NCBI RefSeq assembly: GCF_027943255.1
Contig: NC_072893.1
Location: 26,930,001-26,994,000, forward strand
From: Anastrepha obliqua
Lineage: Eukaryota; Arthropoda; Insecta; Diptera; Tephritidae
Direction: 5' to 3'
DNA: 64,000 nt
The notes beneath the pieces are model-generated. The model worked only from the letters and a program-made list of their open reading frames with translations. It was not told where the DNA came from and searched no databases. Of the stretch, positions 1 to 9,680 are shown piece by piece (the first letter of the stretch is position 1; each line of letters opens with the position of its first letter). The position numbers were made by a program, and so were the translations under genes.

Positions 1-296
1 ATAGGTGCGCTTCAACTTTTTTCCAATAGGGAGGGCGAACGACGCAATATTTTTTATTTTTCGCTGGAATTTCGGCCGATTTATGCAAAAGAGTGGTCGA
101 AAATTGGGTTCAACGATTCTACTTCGTAAAACGTGCACGCGGTGGTCATGCAAAAGAAATTGAATTTCATACTTAAATGTATATGTTCAAACTCGATAAT
201 AAAAAAAAAATTAGTTAAAAAAGTCAAACCGTTTGTGTTTTATTCAAAAAAGTTCAAAAGTTGAAGCGCTCTTACTGAAAACCCCTATAATTGTGC
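1..296 (+). mobile_element. Internally deleted Tc1/mariner-like element at window edge
   Basis: The 14 bases GCGCTTCAACTTTT at 8-21 return as their reverse complement at 256-269, so the piece has inverted ends about 260 bp apart. Between them, frame positions of about 88-176 read the end of a transposase (ENWVQRF, then ARGGHAKEIEFHT, then stop), which looks like a Tc1/mariner C-terminus. The catalytic domain is missing, so this is a MITE-sized deletion derivative. The outer left boundary may lie just outside the window. Family assignment is by motif impression only. Confidence 0.5.
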
Positions 297-329
297 TTTT
301 TTTCACGGAGTTCAAAAATTTTTCTAGCC

Positions 330-525
330 CAAAAGATAGAATTAACTCGTGAAAATTTGGTGGGCTGATTTTTTAAGATTTCGACGTGGATTATCCAGAG
401 AGGAATGCATTGATCAACTTACTTTTACTTTTGGCGTTGAGGCGCCGACCACCCTGAGACACTTTGAAACGCTGGTACAACGAAATCGAGCGCGGCGGTT
501 GGTTCTTCGTGAAGGTTTGCATATG
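330..525 (+). pseudogene. Mariner transposase N-terminal fragment
   Basis: The reading frame contains FRRGLSREECIDQL and FGVEAP, the first helix-turn-helix of mariner transposases (compare FRRGLTQQHCMDEL in the minus-strand mariner at 21.7-22.9 kb). After about 45 residues the match decays, and an AT-rich sequence with stops follows. No catalytic D residues and no inverted repeats are visible. It is a dead fragment of a mariner related to the one at 21.7 kb. Confidence 0.6.
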
Positions 526-1179
526 GAAATGTTTTTGAATAATTTTTTAATTTTTTATTTAATTTTTTAATACAGATTTTCTTTTGGGAAATAATTCATT
601 TGCTATCCCTTTTTTGATTTTTTATTAAATTTATTAATTATTTAAACTCAACCCACTCTGAGCCACTCTGGTGCTATCAATAAATAAAAATAGATGCAAC
701 ATCAAAAAAGTCCCTTTTGAGCGAAAGTTTTGAAATAATTTTCATTCGAAATCCAGACGTCTACTTGAGCTATCCTGTACATTTTGAACTAAAAGCCGTT
801 ATTTAAGCTATAACGATCTGGTTTAAGTTTTAGCGCTTTTCATGCTTAAAGCCATCACCATCCAATATTCAAGATAAGCAAATGGGAATGGTGACGCGAA
901 TACATAGTTTCTCCCTCCCAAACGTCAACCTCTCCTTCACGTGGCATCCCCTGTTTAAAACGAACGCGGCCCTGACGAACGAGTAAAGGCGGGATAACCT
1001 TTCTACAAGCGAGGGGGAAATCTCTACGCCATGCCAGCCTGGAAGCAGTCCGGCAGCCCCGGATGCAGAAAGCCAATCCCCTACTCATCTTAAAATTACG
1101 GATTACAGATATCAAAATAAACAAAGAAACTAACAACAATAACAAAAAACTGATGACGACCTTCAGCTTCAAAAAAAAG
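526..1179. other. No gene seen
   Basis: AT-rich sequence with no convincing coding frame. The minus-strand frame at 855-1172 starts with a hydrophobic stretch but matches nothing I recognise. Because it lies directly upstream of an endonuclease fragment on the other strand, the second half may be the 5' untranslated part of that RTE-type element. Confidence 0.5.
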
Positions 1180-1556
1180 TATCACGAATGGGAACATAGA
1201 ACGTGCACTCACTGCTAGAGCCAAGTAAACTGTCGCAATATGTAGAGTTTCAGCGTTATCAGCTCCTAGTGCTTAGATTGTGCGAAATCAGATGCAAATC
1301 ATGGTCAGACACGGGTGAACTCATAACTACAGCTGGACAAAAACTCCTGTTCTCAGGCAACCACACCAACCAAAGAAGAGAGGGTGGGGTCGGATTTCTT
1401 CTCTCCAAGTCAGCAGCCGCGGGTCTTATAGATTGCGAAGCGCACTCTGACAGAATCATCTCCATCAGACTGCGTTCAAGAGCAAGGAAGATGACTAGAT
1501 ATTGTACAGTGTTATGCTCCGATAAATGTCATAGAACTGGCAGCCAATATATATAG
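1180..1556 (+). pseudogene. RTE-type LINE endonuclease N-terminus (5' fragment)
   Basis: Just after 1185 the frame reads GT.NVHSLLEPSKLSQ, then LCEIRCKS, LLFSGNHTNQRREGGVGF and SDRIISIRLRSRA. These are the first blocks of the apurinic/apyrimidinic-type endonuclease (EEP) domain of RTE-like endonuclease-reverse transcriptases, which nicks target DNA to prime reverse transcription. The catalytic Glu of LCEIR is present. The frame ends at 1556, before the D-x-N and SDH motifs, so the copy is cut off at the start of a TA-rich stretch next to a mariner. It is not functional. Confidence 0.7.
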
Positions 1557-1577
1557 ATATAGGTATATACGAGTATA

Positions 1578-2895
1578 CGAGGGGTGTTGAAAAAGTATTG
1601 CGAATTTTGAATTTTCGCAGGTTACGTATAATCGAATTTAAATTTTTTTGTGGCGATATGTCTCTCCCTCATGCCGACGAGTTCGGCCGTTTTGAATGTT
1701 TAGTTAATTGTTGACAGCTGCTTTGCTTGCACGTGTTTCGGCTCGTCTTCGATGTTTATCTCTTCAAAAAGATTGATCAAAGAACCAAATTTCAAATTTT
1801 GTATGAAAAACGAAATTAAGTGCGCGGATGCATTCCGAATGTTGACTGTGTCATGCGGAGAACCTACTTTGGACCAAAACAACGTTTATCGGTGGCACAA
1901 AATGTTCTCAGAAGGCCGAGAAGATGTGAACGACGAAAAGCGTGCCGGACGCCCGAGCACTTCAACAGCAGACGAAAAAATTGATGAAGTGAAGAAGATG
2001 GTATTGGCCAATCGTCGAATCACTGTTGCACAGAAGTTGCTGAGGACCTAGACATATCGATTGGCTCGTGACATTCGATTTTTTTCAATGATTTGGGCAT
2101 GAGACAGGTCGCCGCAAAATTCGTACCAAACTGCTCAATTTCGACCAAAAGCACCATCGCATGAACATTGCTAATGAGATGTTGGCCTCTGTCCGCGATC
2201 TCCCAAATTTGCTCCAGAGCGTCATAACTGGTGACGAATCGTGGGCTTATGGTTATGACGTGGAAACCAAAGCTCAATCATCTCAATGGAAGCTGCCGCA
2301 AGAACCAAAACCGAAAAAAGCGCGCCAAGTTCGGTCGAATGTATAAGTTTTGCTTACCGTTTTCTTCGATTGTAGGGACGTTGTGCATCAAGAGTTCTTG
2401 CCAGAGGGTAAAATGGTCAATAAGGAATATCAAGCACACTATCGCAATTTGCGCCAAGCAATCCGCCAGGAACGCCCGGATTTGTGGAAGAACAAAAATT
2501 GGCTCTTGCATCACGATAACGCCCCTGCTCACACATCTTTGATTGTGCGCGACTTTTTGGCCAAAAACAACACACTAATGATGCCACAGCCACAACCACC
2601 GTATTCCCCAGATCTGGCCTCTTGTGACTTTTTCTTGTTCCCGAAACTGAAGAGGCCCATGAAAGGACGACGCTGCGCTACGATTGACGAGCTGAAGACG
2701 GCATCGAAGGAGGAGCTGAACAAGATAAACAAAAATTGTTTTTAGAAGTGCTTCGAAGATTGGTAAAAACGTTGGCACAAGTGCATAATATCTCATGGGG
2801 ATTACTTTGAAGGGGACACAATAGATATTAATGAATAAATAAATAATTTTTGAAAGAAAAACACAAAATTCGCGATACTTTTTGAACACATCTCT
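1578..2895 (+). mobile_element. Mariner element, about 1.3 kb, both ends present
   Basis: The left end CGAGGGGTGTTGAAAAAGTA and the complement of the right end (AGAGATGTGTTCAAAAAGTA) form inverted repeats of about 30 bp, flanked by TA on both sides (1576-1577 and 2896-2897), the mariner target duplication. The length fits a full mariner. The transposase inside is broken. A second, truncated copy of the same family is at 17843-18240 on the minus strand. Confidence 0.9.
1752..2745 (+). pseudogene. Mariner transposase, frameshifted
   Basis: The DDE/D transposase would cut and paste the element in the nucleus. The pieces in order are: an N-terminal helix-turn-helix region (CMKNEIKCADAFRML, NNVYRWHKMFSEGRED), a linker with KMVLANRRITV, catalytic block 1 (VITGDESWAYGYD, near 2220), block 2 (LLHHDNAPAHTSLIVRDFLA, near 2505) and block 3 (PYSPDLASCDFFLFPKLKRP, near 2600). 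At least two stops or frameshifts, near 2050 and 2345, break the frame, and the C-terminus ends early at 2745. The second and third aspartates are 36 residues apart rather than the usual 34, through an extra Pro-Gln; the copy at 18.0 kb has the same spacing. Confidence 0.85.
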
Positions 2896-3046
2896 TATGT
2901 CTTTTAATACTTTTGGGCCTTGACAGCAGAAATTGTACAAGAAATGCAAAGTTTCAAACTCCTTACATTAGCCAATTCGACACCAACACTTGTCTACAAG
3001 GCAACTACACTCTCACGATCTGACAAATTGCGCCCAAAAGTGAACT

Positions 3047-3660
3047 AAAAACACCGATAACAATGTCAGCCTTGAAATCCATCGTAGAATCTCTCTTGCC
3101 AACAAGTGCTACTTTGGACTAAGTAGGCAATTGAGCAGTAAAGTCCTCTCTCGACGAACAAAGCTAACACTCTATAAGACTCTCATCATGCCCGCCCTAA
3201 CTTATGGCGCAGAAGCTTGGACGATGACAACATCCGATGAAGCGACGCTTGGAGTGTTCGAGAGAAAGATTCGGCGTAAGATTTTTGGACCTTTGTACGT
3301 CGGCAACGGCGAATATCGTAGACGATGGAACGATGAGCTGTATGAGCTTTACGACGACATAGACATAGTGCTAACATAGTGCAGCGAATAAAGATCCAGC
3401 GGCTTCGTTGGCTGGGTCATGTCGTCCGAATGGATACAAACGCTCCGGCTTTGAAAGTATTCGATGCGGTACCAGCTGGTGGTAGCAGAGGAAGAAGAAC
3501 TCCTCCTCTGCGTTGGAAAGATCAGGTGGAGAAGTACTTGGCTTCACTTGGTGTGTCCAATTGGCGCCGGTAAGCACGAGAAAGAAACGACTGGCGCGCT
3601 TTGTTAGTCTCGGCCAAAATCGCGTAAGCGGTTATCGCGCCAATTAAGAAGAAGAAGAAC
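3047..3660 (+). pseudogene. RTE-type LINE, 3' end (RT C-terminus and tail)
   Basis: The frame shows the end of the reverse-transcriptase thumb and C-terminal domain of an RTE-like LINE: ISLANKCYFGLSR, SRRTKLTLYKTLIMPALTYG, AEAWTMTT, then RIKIQRLRWLGHVVRMD and PPLRWKDQVEKYLASLGV. A one-base problem near 3378 splits it. The element ends in a short 3' UTR (GCGGTTATCGCGCCAATTAA) and GAA repeats at 3640-3660. It is 5'-truncated, the usual fate of LINE insertions. The same 3' end recurs at 6938-7055 and, diverged, at 24560-24682. Confidence 0.8.
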
Positions 3661-3827
3661 AAGAATTTTTTTTTTTATTTTCAATGTAAGATTTGTGTTA
3701 AGCAGCGTCACTTTCTTCAAGATCAGTTGATATTAGCCTGAACTAAGAAATTTTTCCCTTTTTTGCTCCACCCACATGGGAGTAGTGCTTGTGCTACCAC
3801 CTTTTCGCATGGCTACATATTTTTCAG

Positions 3828-4114
3828 CAGCTGCCATAGCCGAATGGATTGGTGCGTGACTACCATACGGAATTCAGGGAGAACGTAATATCGAGTCTCG
3901 TTGAAGCACTAAATTGAAGAAAAAGTGTTTTTCTAATAGAGGTCGCCCCTCGGCAGGCAATGCCACACTTCCAAGTGTATTTCTGCCATGAAAAAGCTCC
4001 TCATAAAAATACCTGCTGTCCGGAGTCGGCTTGATCCTATAGGTCTCTCCATTTGTGGAACAACATCAAGACGCACTCCACAAGGTGTACGCGCCAATTA
4101 TGTATATATGTATA
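3828..4114 (+). repeat. tRNA-derived SINE, full-length copy with 14-bp TSD
   Basis: The head resembles a tRNA with a box A-like segment (TAGCCGAATGGATTGGTGCG) and a decayed box B about 50 bases on. The body has GGTCGCCCCTCGGCAGGCAA and ATGAAAAAGCTCCTC. The end is GTACGCGCCAATTA followed by a TA-rich tail. The 14-mer TACATATTTTTCAG flanks it at 3814-3827 and 4115-4128, a clear target-site duplication, so the ends are defined. Transcription would be by RNA polymerase III and mobilisation by a partner LINE (inference). Further copies lie at 17239-17520, 20820-21027, 21296-21550, 33844-34156 and 35466-35616. Confidence 0.85.
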
Positions 4115-4128
4115 TACATATTTTTCAG

Positions 4129-4809
4129 TTGTTGTTAAAGACATTAAAATCGTTATTTTTAGTGAATTTAAGTTTCGGTTACAAAAATAATTGTCCAACA
4201 GATTTGTCGGCTAATTTTACCAACACTCATCTAAGCTTCTTCCATCAATTTGATAACTGGTATCTAAAAAGGAGTTGAATTATGTGAGCAAATATCGAGG
4301 CCCATCAAAGGTACCAACAAATTTTGTTACCTCCTCCTTCATGCAGTACTTCTATCTACTACACCTAGAGTGCATTTCATTCATTGGAAATTTTCACTCT
4401 CTCTCTCTCGCTCTCTCTTAGCTTCACAGTCTGTGGTGAACCATAGCTTCATCTACAATCCTCCTCCAATTCAGTCTCTCTCTTGCCTCACTTCTCCAAT
4501 TACGAACGCTTCACTATTCATTCATTTCCACTATTTTCACTATTTTCTTATTCATTTTCGCTATTTTCTTAATTATTTATAATATTTTCACTGAACTCAA
4601 TCGCTTTTGAATGCCCTCAACTGTGTATGAGTAACTACCACTCCAGAGAAAAATTAGCATTCATGGTCACTTACCGATCGATTTCTAGCTCCAGCTACTA
4701 AGTACATAAACGATATTTGCTCTCCAATAGAGTCTCTCCAAGAACGCAATCTATATATACATACATAATTGTTTATTTTAGGAATTATTATAGCGTTTGC
4801 ATATATTGT

Positions 4810-4840
<31 letters not shown>

Positions 4841-5590
4841 AATAAATGTATTTAGCACGCAATTTGCATGCGAACACGCAATGGTCACAAAGAAACAACA
4901 AACATAGCAAATACTCACCTCCAATAAACTAGCAAGTCATCTAAAATCCGATCGAAATCAAATAAATTGGTATGAATATAAATATACAACTGAGTACACA
5001 CTTTTCTATGCGTTTATAAGTTCATAAGTTCAACAAAGCCACAGTAAATACACACAGTGTGGATAATATGTATGTACGTGTGTAGATGTTTCACTTAAGG
5101 AGTTGGGGTGCTGAAAGACTTGAATACCATTTACATATATCAACATTGGGCGACGCCGGCATTGAAACCCCTCCTGGGAGAGGATTTGCTACCCCACTGC
5201 ATGTTGACGCTTAATGTACCGTAACGAATGTGTTCACTTAAAAGGAACTTAAAGCAGCCTTTTGTAGGTGAGCTGTATATGTGTGAATGTACGTTTGTGC
5301 ATGGATTTTATATTTAGTCTACGCCAAGTGTTTGAAAACTCAATTCACTTTACACCTGTGTGTACGTATGTATGTGTGTATTTGTATGTACTCATAATGA
5401 ATATTTAATGTACTTATATATAAACCAAAATATCTTTTCATGCACACTTAAATACTACGTAGACATGACAGCCTTCAAGTAAATAAATCGCTTTTTAGCA
5501 CAAGCAAATCGTGTCAAAATAACAGCGAAATTAACACCTCAAAATATGCGCTTGTCATGTTTTTGTAAATTTGTCTACTTCTATGTGCTA
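4129..5590. other. No gene seen; CA microsatellite
   Basis: AT-rich sequence with pyrimidine-rich runs at 4390-4420 and a (CA)n tract at about 4814-4842. I find no coding frame, RNA gene or transposon end that I can support. Short TATG/TGTA-rich stretches near 5340-5400 are typical fly intergenic simple sequence. Confidence 0.5.
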
Positions 5591-5592
5591 AT

Positions 5593-5765
5593 GCACATGA
5601 AGTAGGTTCAAGTCCGCAAGGTGGCGCAAAATTAATCATTCAATGTTGTTTTTTAATAATTTTTTTTTTTTTGCTAAATTAGTGAAGTAGGTTCAAGTAC
5701 GCAAGGTGGCGCAAAATTAATCATTCAATGTTGTTTTTGAGTATTTTTTTTTTGCTAAATCAAGA
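5593..5765 (+). repeat. Two-copy tandem repeat of about 87 bp
   Basis: The block GAAGTAGGTTCAAGT(c/a)CGCAAGGTGGCGCAAAATTAATCATTCAATG followed by a T-run and GCTAAAT occurs twice in tandem (from about 5598 and 5685). A partial inverted match, GTGATTAATTTAGTGCCACC, sits at 6014-6033, so the two may be one end of a small inverted-repeat element spanning about 5598-6040 that also holds the (CAA)n-tailed repeat. Confidence 0.6.
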
Positions 5766-5860
5766 AAATTGTTTTGAATAATAGAAGTCTTTATTTTGAA
5801 CTTTACGCGCTCCACTGCTTGTCTGTTTGTATGGTGCAGCTGTCTAGTTGACAAGTGTCA

Positions 5861-5993
5861 AATGTTGTTGTTGTTGTTGTTGTTGTAGCAGCAGAAACAT
5901 TCCCCTTACATACACGGGGAGTGACAGTCCTTGGCCGGATATAAATCCGGGTTGTTTCGGTAACGTACCACCGACTGTCATGGGAACGCAAAG
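5861..5993 (-). repeat. Retroposon 3'-end-like repeat with (CAA)n tail
   Basis: Read on the minus strand, a GC-richer block with inverted motifs (GATTTATATCC next to GGCCAAGGACTGTCACTCC, and CCCCGTGTATGTAAGGGGAA, a small hairpin) ends in six or more CAA triplets. A sharp unique block ending in a short tandem tail is how LINE and SINE copies end. No coding frame is convincing. I could not find a second copy in this window, so its class is open. Confidence 0.4.
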
Positions 5994-6040
5994 ATTATAA
6001 GTGCCTCGATAGGGTGATTAATTTAGTGCCACCTGGTATA

Positions 6041-6339
6041 TGCAATATTGTGAACGGTTTTGACTTTTTTCGAATGTGTTAATTTTTATTTTATTTATGC
6101 ATTTTTTTTATAAAATTGCAGCTAAAGCCATATAAATCGAAGTTTAAACTTTAAACCAAAATTAGAAAATTTCACAAACTTTCCATCACAACTCCAAGAC
6201 TTCGCTCTCTCTTTCTCTCTCTTGGCTTCACAGCTGCTTAAATTGAACGAATTGAAAAGAATTTTCTCCGTTTCGCTCTCAGCTCGCTTAATTTTGCTAT
6301 CCGATACCTTCGTATGTGGCAAGATGTGTCTTAAAAAAG
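6041..6339. other. No gene seen
   Basis: AT-rich sequence with a CTCTCT-rich stretch at about 6203-6222. No coding frame or repeat boundary could be supported. Confidence 0.5.
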
Positions 6340-6543
6340 TTGAAGTTGTTACAAAATAGGAGAAGCACGCAATCTTTCACTCTGCTTTATCTTTTTGATA
6401 TCATCAGTGGTGTAATTGCCTCTCCCCTGCTTTTAGAGTGCATATATTTTTACATTCCACAAAACCTGCGGCGTAATGATTTACTCTTTCTGGAGTGGAT
6501 TAGAACGGTTTATGCCTCTTATGCACCGATACAAAATAAATGA
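6340..6543 (+). pseudogene. Possible jockey-group LINE reverse-transcriptase tail
   Basis: The frame reads RSTQSFTLLYLFDIISGVI, then SPLLLECIYFYIPQNLRRND and RTVYASYAPIQNK. Spacing and residues resemble the post-catalytic region of jockey-group LINE polymerases, where short hydrophobic blocks are followed by a VP.R.LR motif and a R(T/S)NY motif. It is only about 65 residues long, with no catalytic motifs. The assignment rests on remembered family patterns and is tentative. Confidence 0.4.
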
Positions 6544-6937
6544 AATGAATTTAATAAAATTTCAAATAGTAAACAAACTTTTAATCTTTTAATCACTAAA
6601 ATAAAATTGATAAGTATGTAATATTATCGTACATTTTTTAAGTGAAACTTCTTAGGCGTCGATGGACGAGCGAGAACGAAGAGTGAAATTTGAAGGCCAT
6701 GCAACGTTTTGGGCATTTTCGTTCCGCGAGAGAGAAAAAAGATATAACGTAGGGGAAAAGGAGAGAGAGAGAGAGAGCTATACCTTATATACATATATCT
6801 TAGATACACTTTAGGCTATCTTTCGTGAGTTTTTCCTTGTGGTTGCTAATTTCTAGTGAGAAATAACACTGCCTAGTTTTTGGCGCTTGTTTGTTGGTGC
6901 AAAATTGTAGGAAATGTATTTTTGGTGCCTACTTGGC
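6544..6937. other. No gene seen
   Basis: AT-rich sequence with GAGAGA repeats at 6760-6778 and a TTTTTGGCGC/TTGGTGC motif that recurs near 7074 and 7125, on both sides of the RTE 3' end inserted at 6938-7055. Nothing codes convincingly. Confidence 0.4.
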
Positions 6938-7055
6938 TTCACTTGGTGTTTCCAATTGGCGCCGGTTAGCACGAGAAAGAAACCACTGACGCGCTTTGTT
7001 AAACTCGGCATAAATCACGTAAGCGGTTATCGCGCCAATTAAGAAGAAAAAGACT
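6938..7055 (+). repeat. 5'-truncated RTE 3' end
   Basis: About 118 bases closely match the end of the RTE-type LINE at 3530-3655: TTGGCGCCGG, AGCACGAGAAAGAAAC, GCGCTTTGTTA and GCGGTTATCGCGCCAATTAA followed by GAA/AAA. It is a heavily 5'-truncated retroposition product of the same family. Confidence 0.85.
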
Positions 7056-7509
7056 TCTTGCCGTTATATTTCCTTGGTGCCTCTTGTTGGGGGCGGTTTT
7101 AGGTCCCAATTTTCTTGGCGTTTTTTGGTGCCTACTTTTTGGCGCTTATTTCCGTTTCCTGGCTAGTGCTTGTGCGTACTATAAAGTGCTATCTATTTCG
7201 GTGTCGGATTTATTGGTATTGCCTTGCGGTAATTTGTGCCGTTGCTGCGGTGCTGGAATCACCGCGTTTGTGCGAGTGATAAACACTCGGGGTAGTGTGC
7301 GTTTTTGTCACGTTTTGTGTCCGGCGTTACCTACGCCGGTCGACCCTTCTCGGATTGTTTGTAAATTTTTTCTATTTGTATTCTCTGCAAATGTTGTGAA
7401 TTTATTTAGATATATTATATATTCTTTCTCTCTCTCGCATTCTCTCTCGGGTCTCTCCCTCTTTCTTTGTCTGCCTTTTAAGTCTCACTTTTTTTATTGT
7501 AGTCTATAA
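7056..7509 (+). other. Unidentified cysteine-rich reading frame
   Basis: An open frame of about 140 codons uses a non-ATG start in the given frame. Its middle has clustered Cys and a His (CGNLCRCCGAGI ... SVRFCHVLCPAL), loosely like a PHD-type zinc finger seen in some LINE ORF1 proteins. Its C-terminal third is low-complexity Ser/Leu/Phe from a CTCTCT run, which argues against a real protein. I do not recognise it. It may be a piece of a LINE 5' end, or chance. Confidence 0.2.
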
Positions 7510-9035
7510 TAAATCATGTATCTGTTAATATTTTATAAATTTTCCCCGGTGTTGCGCATTTGCCCCATTAAAAAACACAATTCGTACATTTGCAGAAACT
7601 TTTTTATGAAACATCTGAGTTCGTATTTGGTGGAGAATTGTGTTGGCTACTCGCCACAGCAATCAATTGGGCAAAGACGTTTTGCAATGTCCTCTTTGCA
7701 AAAAAAAAACAAAATCACAGTTAATGCTCTCTCTTCGCATAAGTGCTATAACCCTACAACGGGAGTAAGTGAAGTCGTGCAATAACAATAAGTGCAGCCC
7801 CTTTCAATGGTATTACAGTGGTGCTAAGAGGAGAATTTGCTACACTTCATTAACTATGTACAAAAATGTATCTATGTACGTAAACTCACAAGTAGCAGTC
7901 AAGCAAAGTTGAATTGATGTCAAATGGGTTTGTGCCACATAATCGAAAAAATTGAAAAGGGCCAGCAAAAAGCAATATGCACTAATAAAAATCTGTTGAT
8001 AAAAAAAAAAAATGAAACAAAGTTGAAATGAAGTGGAATGAATTTGGGGCAAACAGAAGAACTGAAGGATAACGAAACAAAAAAAAATCGTTCACTATAT
8101 GGGAAAATGTATTGCTAACCCTAAGCAGCTTGTGAAGTAGACAACAAGTTGGGAACAAAAATTGAATAACAATCAGCAACATGAACAGCTTGAAAAATTC
8201 AGTGGAAATAAAAGAGAAAACAGCACTTGGCTCAATACATTTTTGCTTATTCCCTTATATTTTGTATTTTGCTGATATTTTTATTTTTTTTTATGATTTT
8301 ACTTGTTCACAAGCGGCAGAAGAAGTTGCAATAGTGAAAATGGTTACAAAGGCAAAAGTGCTAACTGCCAGCAAACTGATAGACCAGATGGAATAAATGT
8401 TCAGGCATAAGCTTATATTTGCAAATAACTGTATGTGTGTGTATGTATGTGACTATATATATGTATATGTATATGTATATGTATATATGTATATGTACAC
8501 ATAAATGCACTCAATCATTGATTTGCTGGCATTAACTGGTTCAAATGCTGACAAGGAAATGGATGGAAAACGAAAACGCTTCATCTCCTTTCCGTGTCAA
8601 CTTTGCTGTTTCGCTTTGAAATTTGCATACATATTTACAATATTTATCGTTTTATATAATGGGTGGTATTTTAGAAGTGCATAATTTTTTTTCAAATGAA
8701 ACACTCACAAACATCTTTGAAATTGAAAACATTTTGGCTTCTTAGTTTGCCAATTTTATAGCGTTTGTTATTTAAATTTAATGTGGTGCATATGGCAAGC
8801 TTGGCTGCGTTCTTCGAAGGCCATCCGTTTATAAAACTAGCCACTCGGCGCTACTTTTTCTAGCAAAATCGATCCTTTCCAGCTATTAACTTGGAAAATG
8901 TTGGCTTTCAAGACTTTGAGTACAGCTGCTTAAGGGGCCTGCAAAAAAATGACTCCAAAGGCAACAAATTGCAGTACGTGGACGAACAATTAGAGAGGAC
9001 CTCTCTCTCTCTCACTTTAACTAGTCACATAGGGA
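7510..9035. other. No gene seen; TATG-type microsatellite
   Basis: AT-rich sequence with a (GTATAT)n tract at about 8455-8498. The frames at 7516-7785 and 8181-8396 are short and resemble nothing I know. I see no repeat copy or transposon end here. Confidence 0.4.
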
Positions 9036-9226
9036 TGATAGATACCAGGTTTGCTCGTTAAGAATGGTGAAAAAAAAACTTTGGACTCTACGTCATTCGT
9101 TTTGTGTTTCACAAAAAATTTAGTTTTAGCTTAGTCAAACACAAAACGATTGACGTAGAATCTAAAGTTCCTTTCAAAATTTTTTTTCCCCCATACCTAA
9201 CGAGCAAACCTGGTATCTATCAGCCT
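9036..9226. repeat. Foldback repeat: long imperfect hairpin
   Basis: The left arm (9036-9112: GATACCAGGTTTGCTCGTTA ... CTACGTCATTCGTTTTGTGT) pairs with the right arm (9138-9222: ACACAAAACGATTGACGTAG ... TAACGAGCAAACCTGGTATC), with a loop of about 25 bases. The stem of about 80 bp marks a foldback-type or MITE-type element. The right arm occurs again at 20640-20740. Confidence 0.8.
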
Positions 9227-9680
9227 TAGTGAAACACAAAACGAATGACGTCGGCATATCTGTCAAATTCACTCAGAGAATAACAATCTGCTAGGTAACT
9301 AGTACACCTCTAAAAATCTTTTCACCATTAGCCATATCAAGGCTGATAGATGCACAACTTTGCTCTTTAACTATGGTGGAAAAAAAATTGTGAGGGGAAC
9401 TTCGGCTGTCCCATGTCTCATGGGAATTTGGCGGCCGAATTCTGCGCGATCATTTCACTTGTACTCACACGCTCACCCAATCAGTCGTTGCTCAGATGGC
9501 AACAAAGTGTAATTGGTTCATTTTGTCGTATAGGTATATCACCAACACAATCTCATTTTTGTTCGTAAACGCATCCCAAGTAACGTTAGCCCATTAGTTG
9601 ATACTCTCACATTCGCTCAGAGCCGAACAACGGTGTGTTAAAGAACAAACCTCTAAAAATCTTTTCCCCATGTAAACATA
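9227..9680. repeat. Further segments of the foldback repeat family
   Basis: Two blocks recur elsewhere. 9235-9325 (AATGACGTCGGCATATCTGT ... TAAAAATCTTTTCACCAT) matches the complement of 20515-20625. 9352-9655 (TTTAACTATGGTG ... AACTTCGGCTG ... AATTCTGCGCGATCATTTCA ... TTCGCTCAGAGCCGA) matches 22945-23200 in the same orientation. The family is therefore longer than the hairpin and at least three copies are present. No protein is encoded. Confidence 0.7.

Noticed and set aside
5803..5991. A 62-residue minus-strand protein
   Set aside because: It is a translation of the (CAA)n-tailed repeat, with a run of Thr codons from the tail.
7084..7509. A cysteine-rich protein gene
   Set aside because: Its start is not ATG, its last third is a translated CTCTCT run, and the zinc-finger-like spacing is only approximate. 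Listed as unidentified rather than as a gene.
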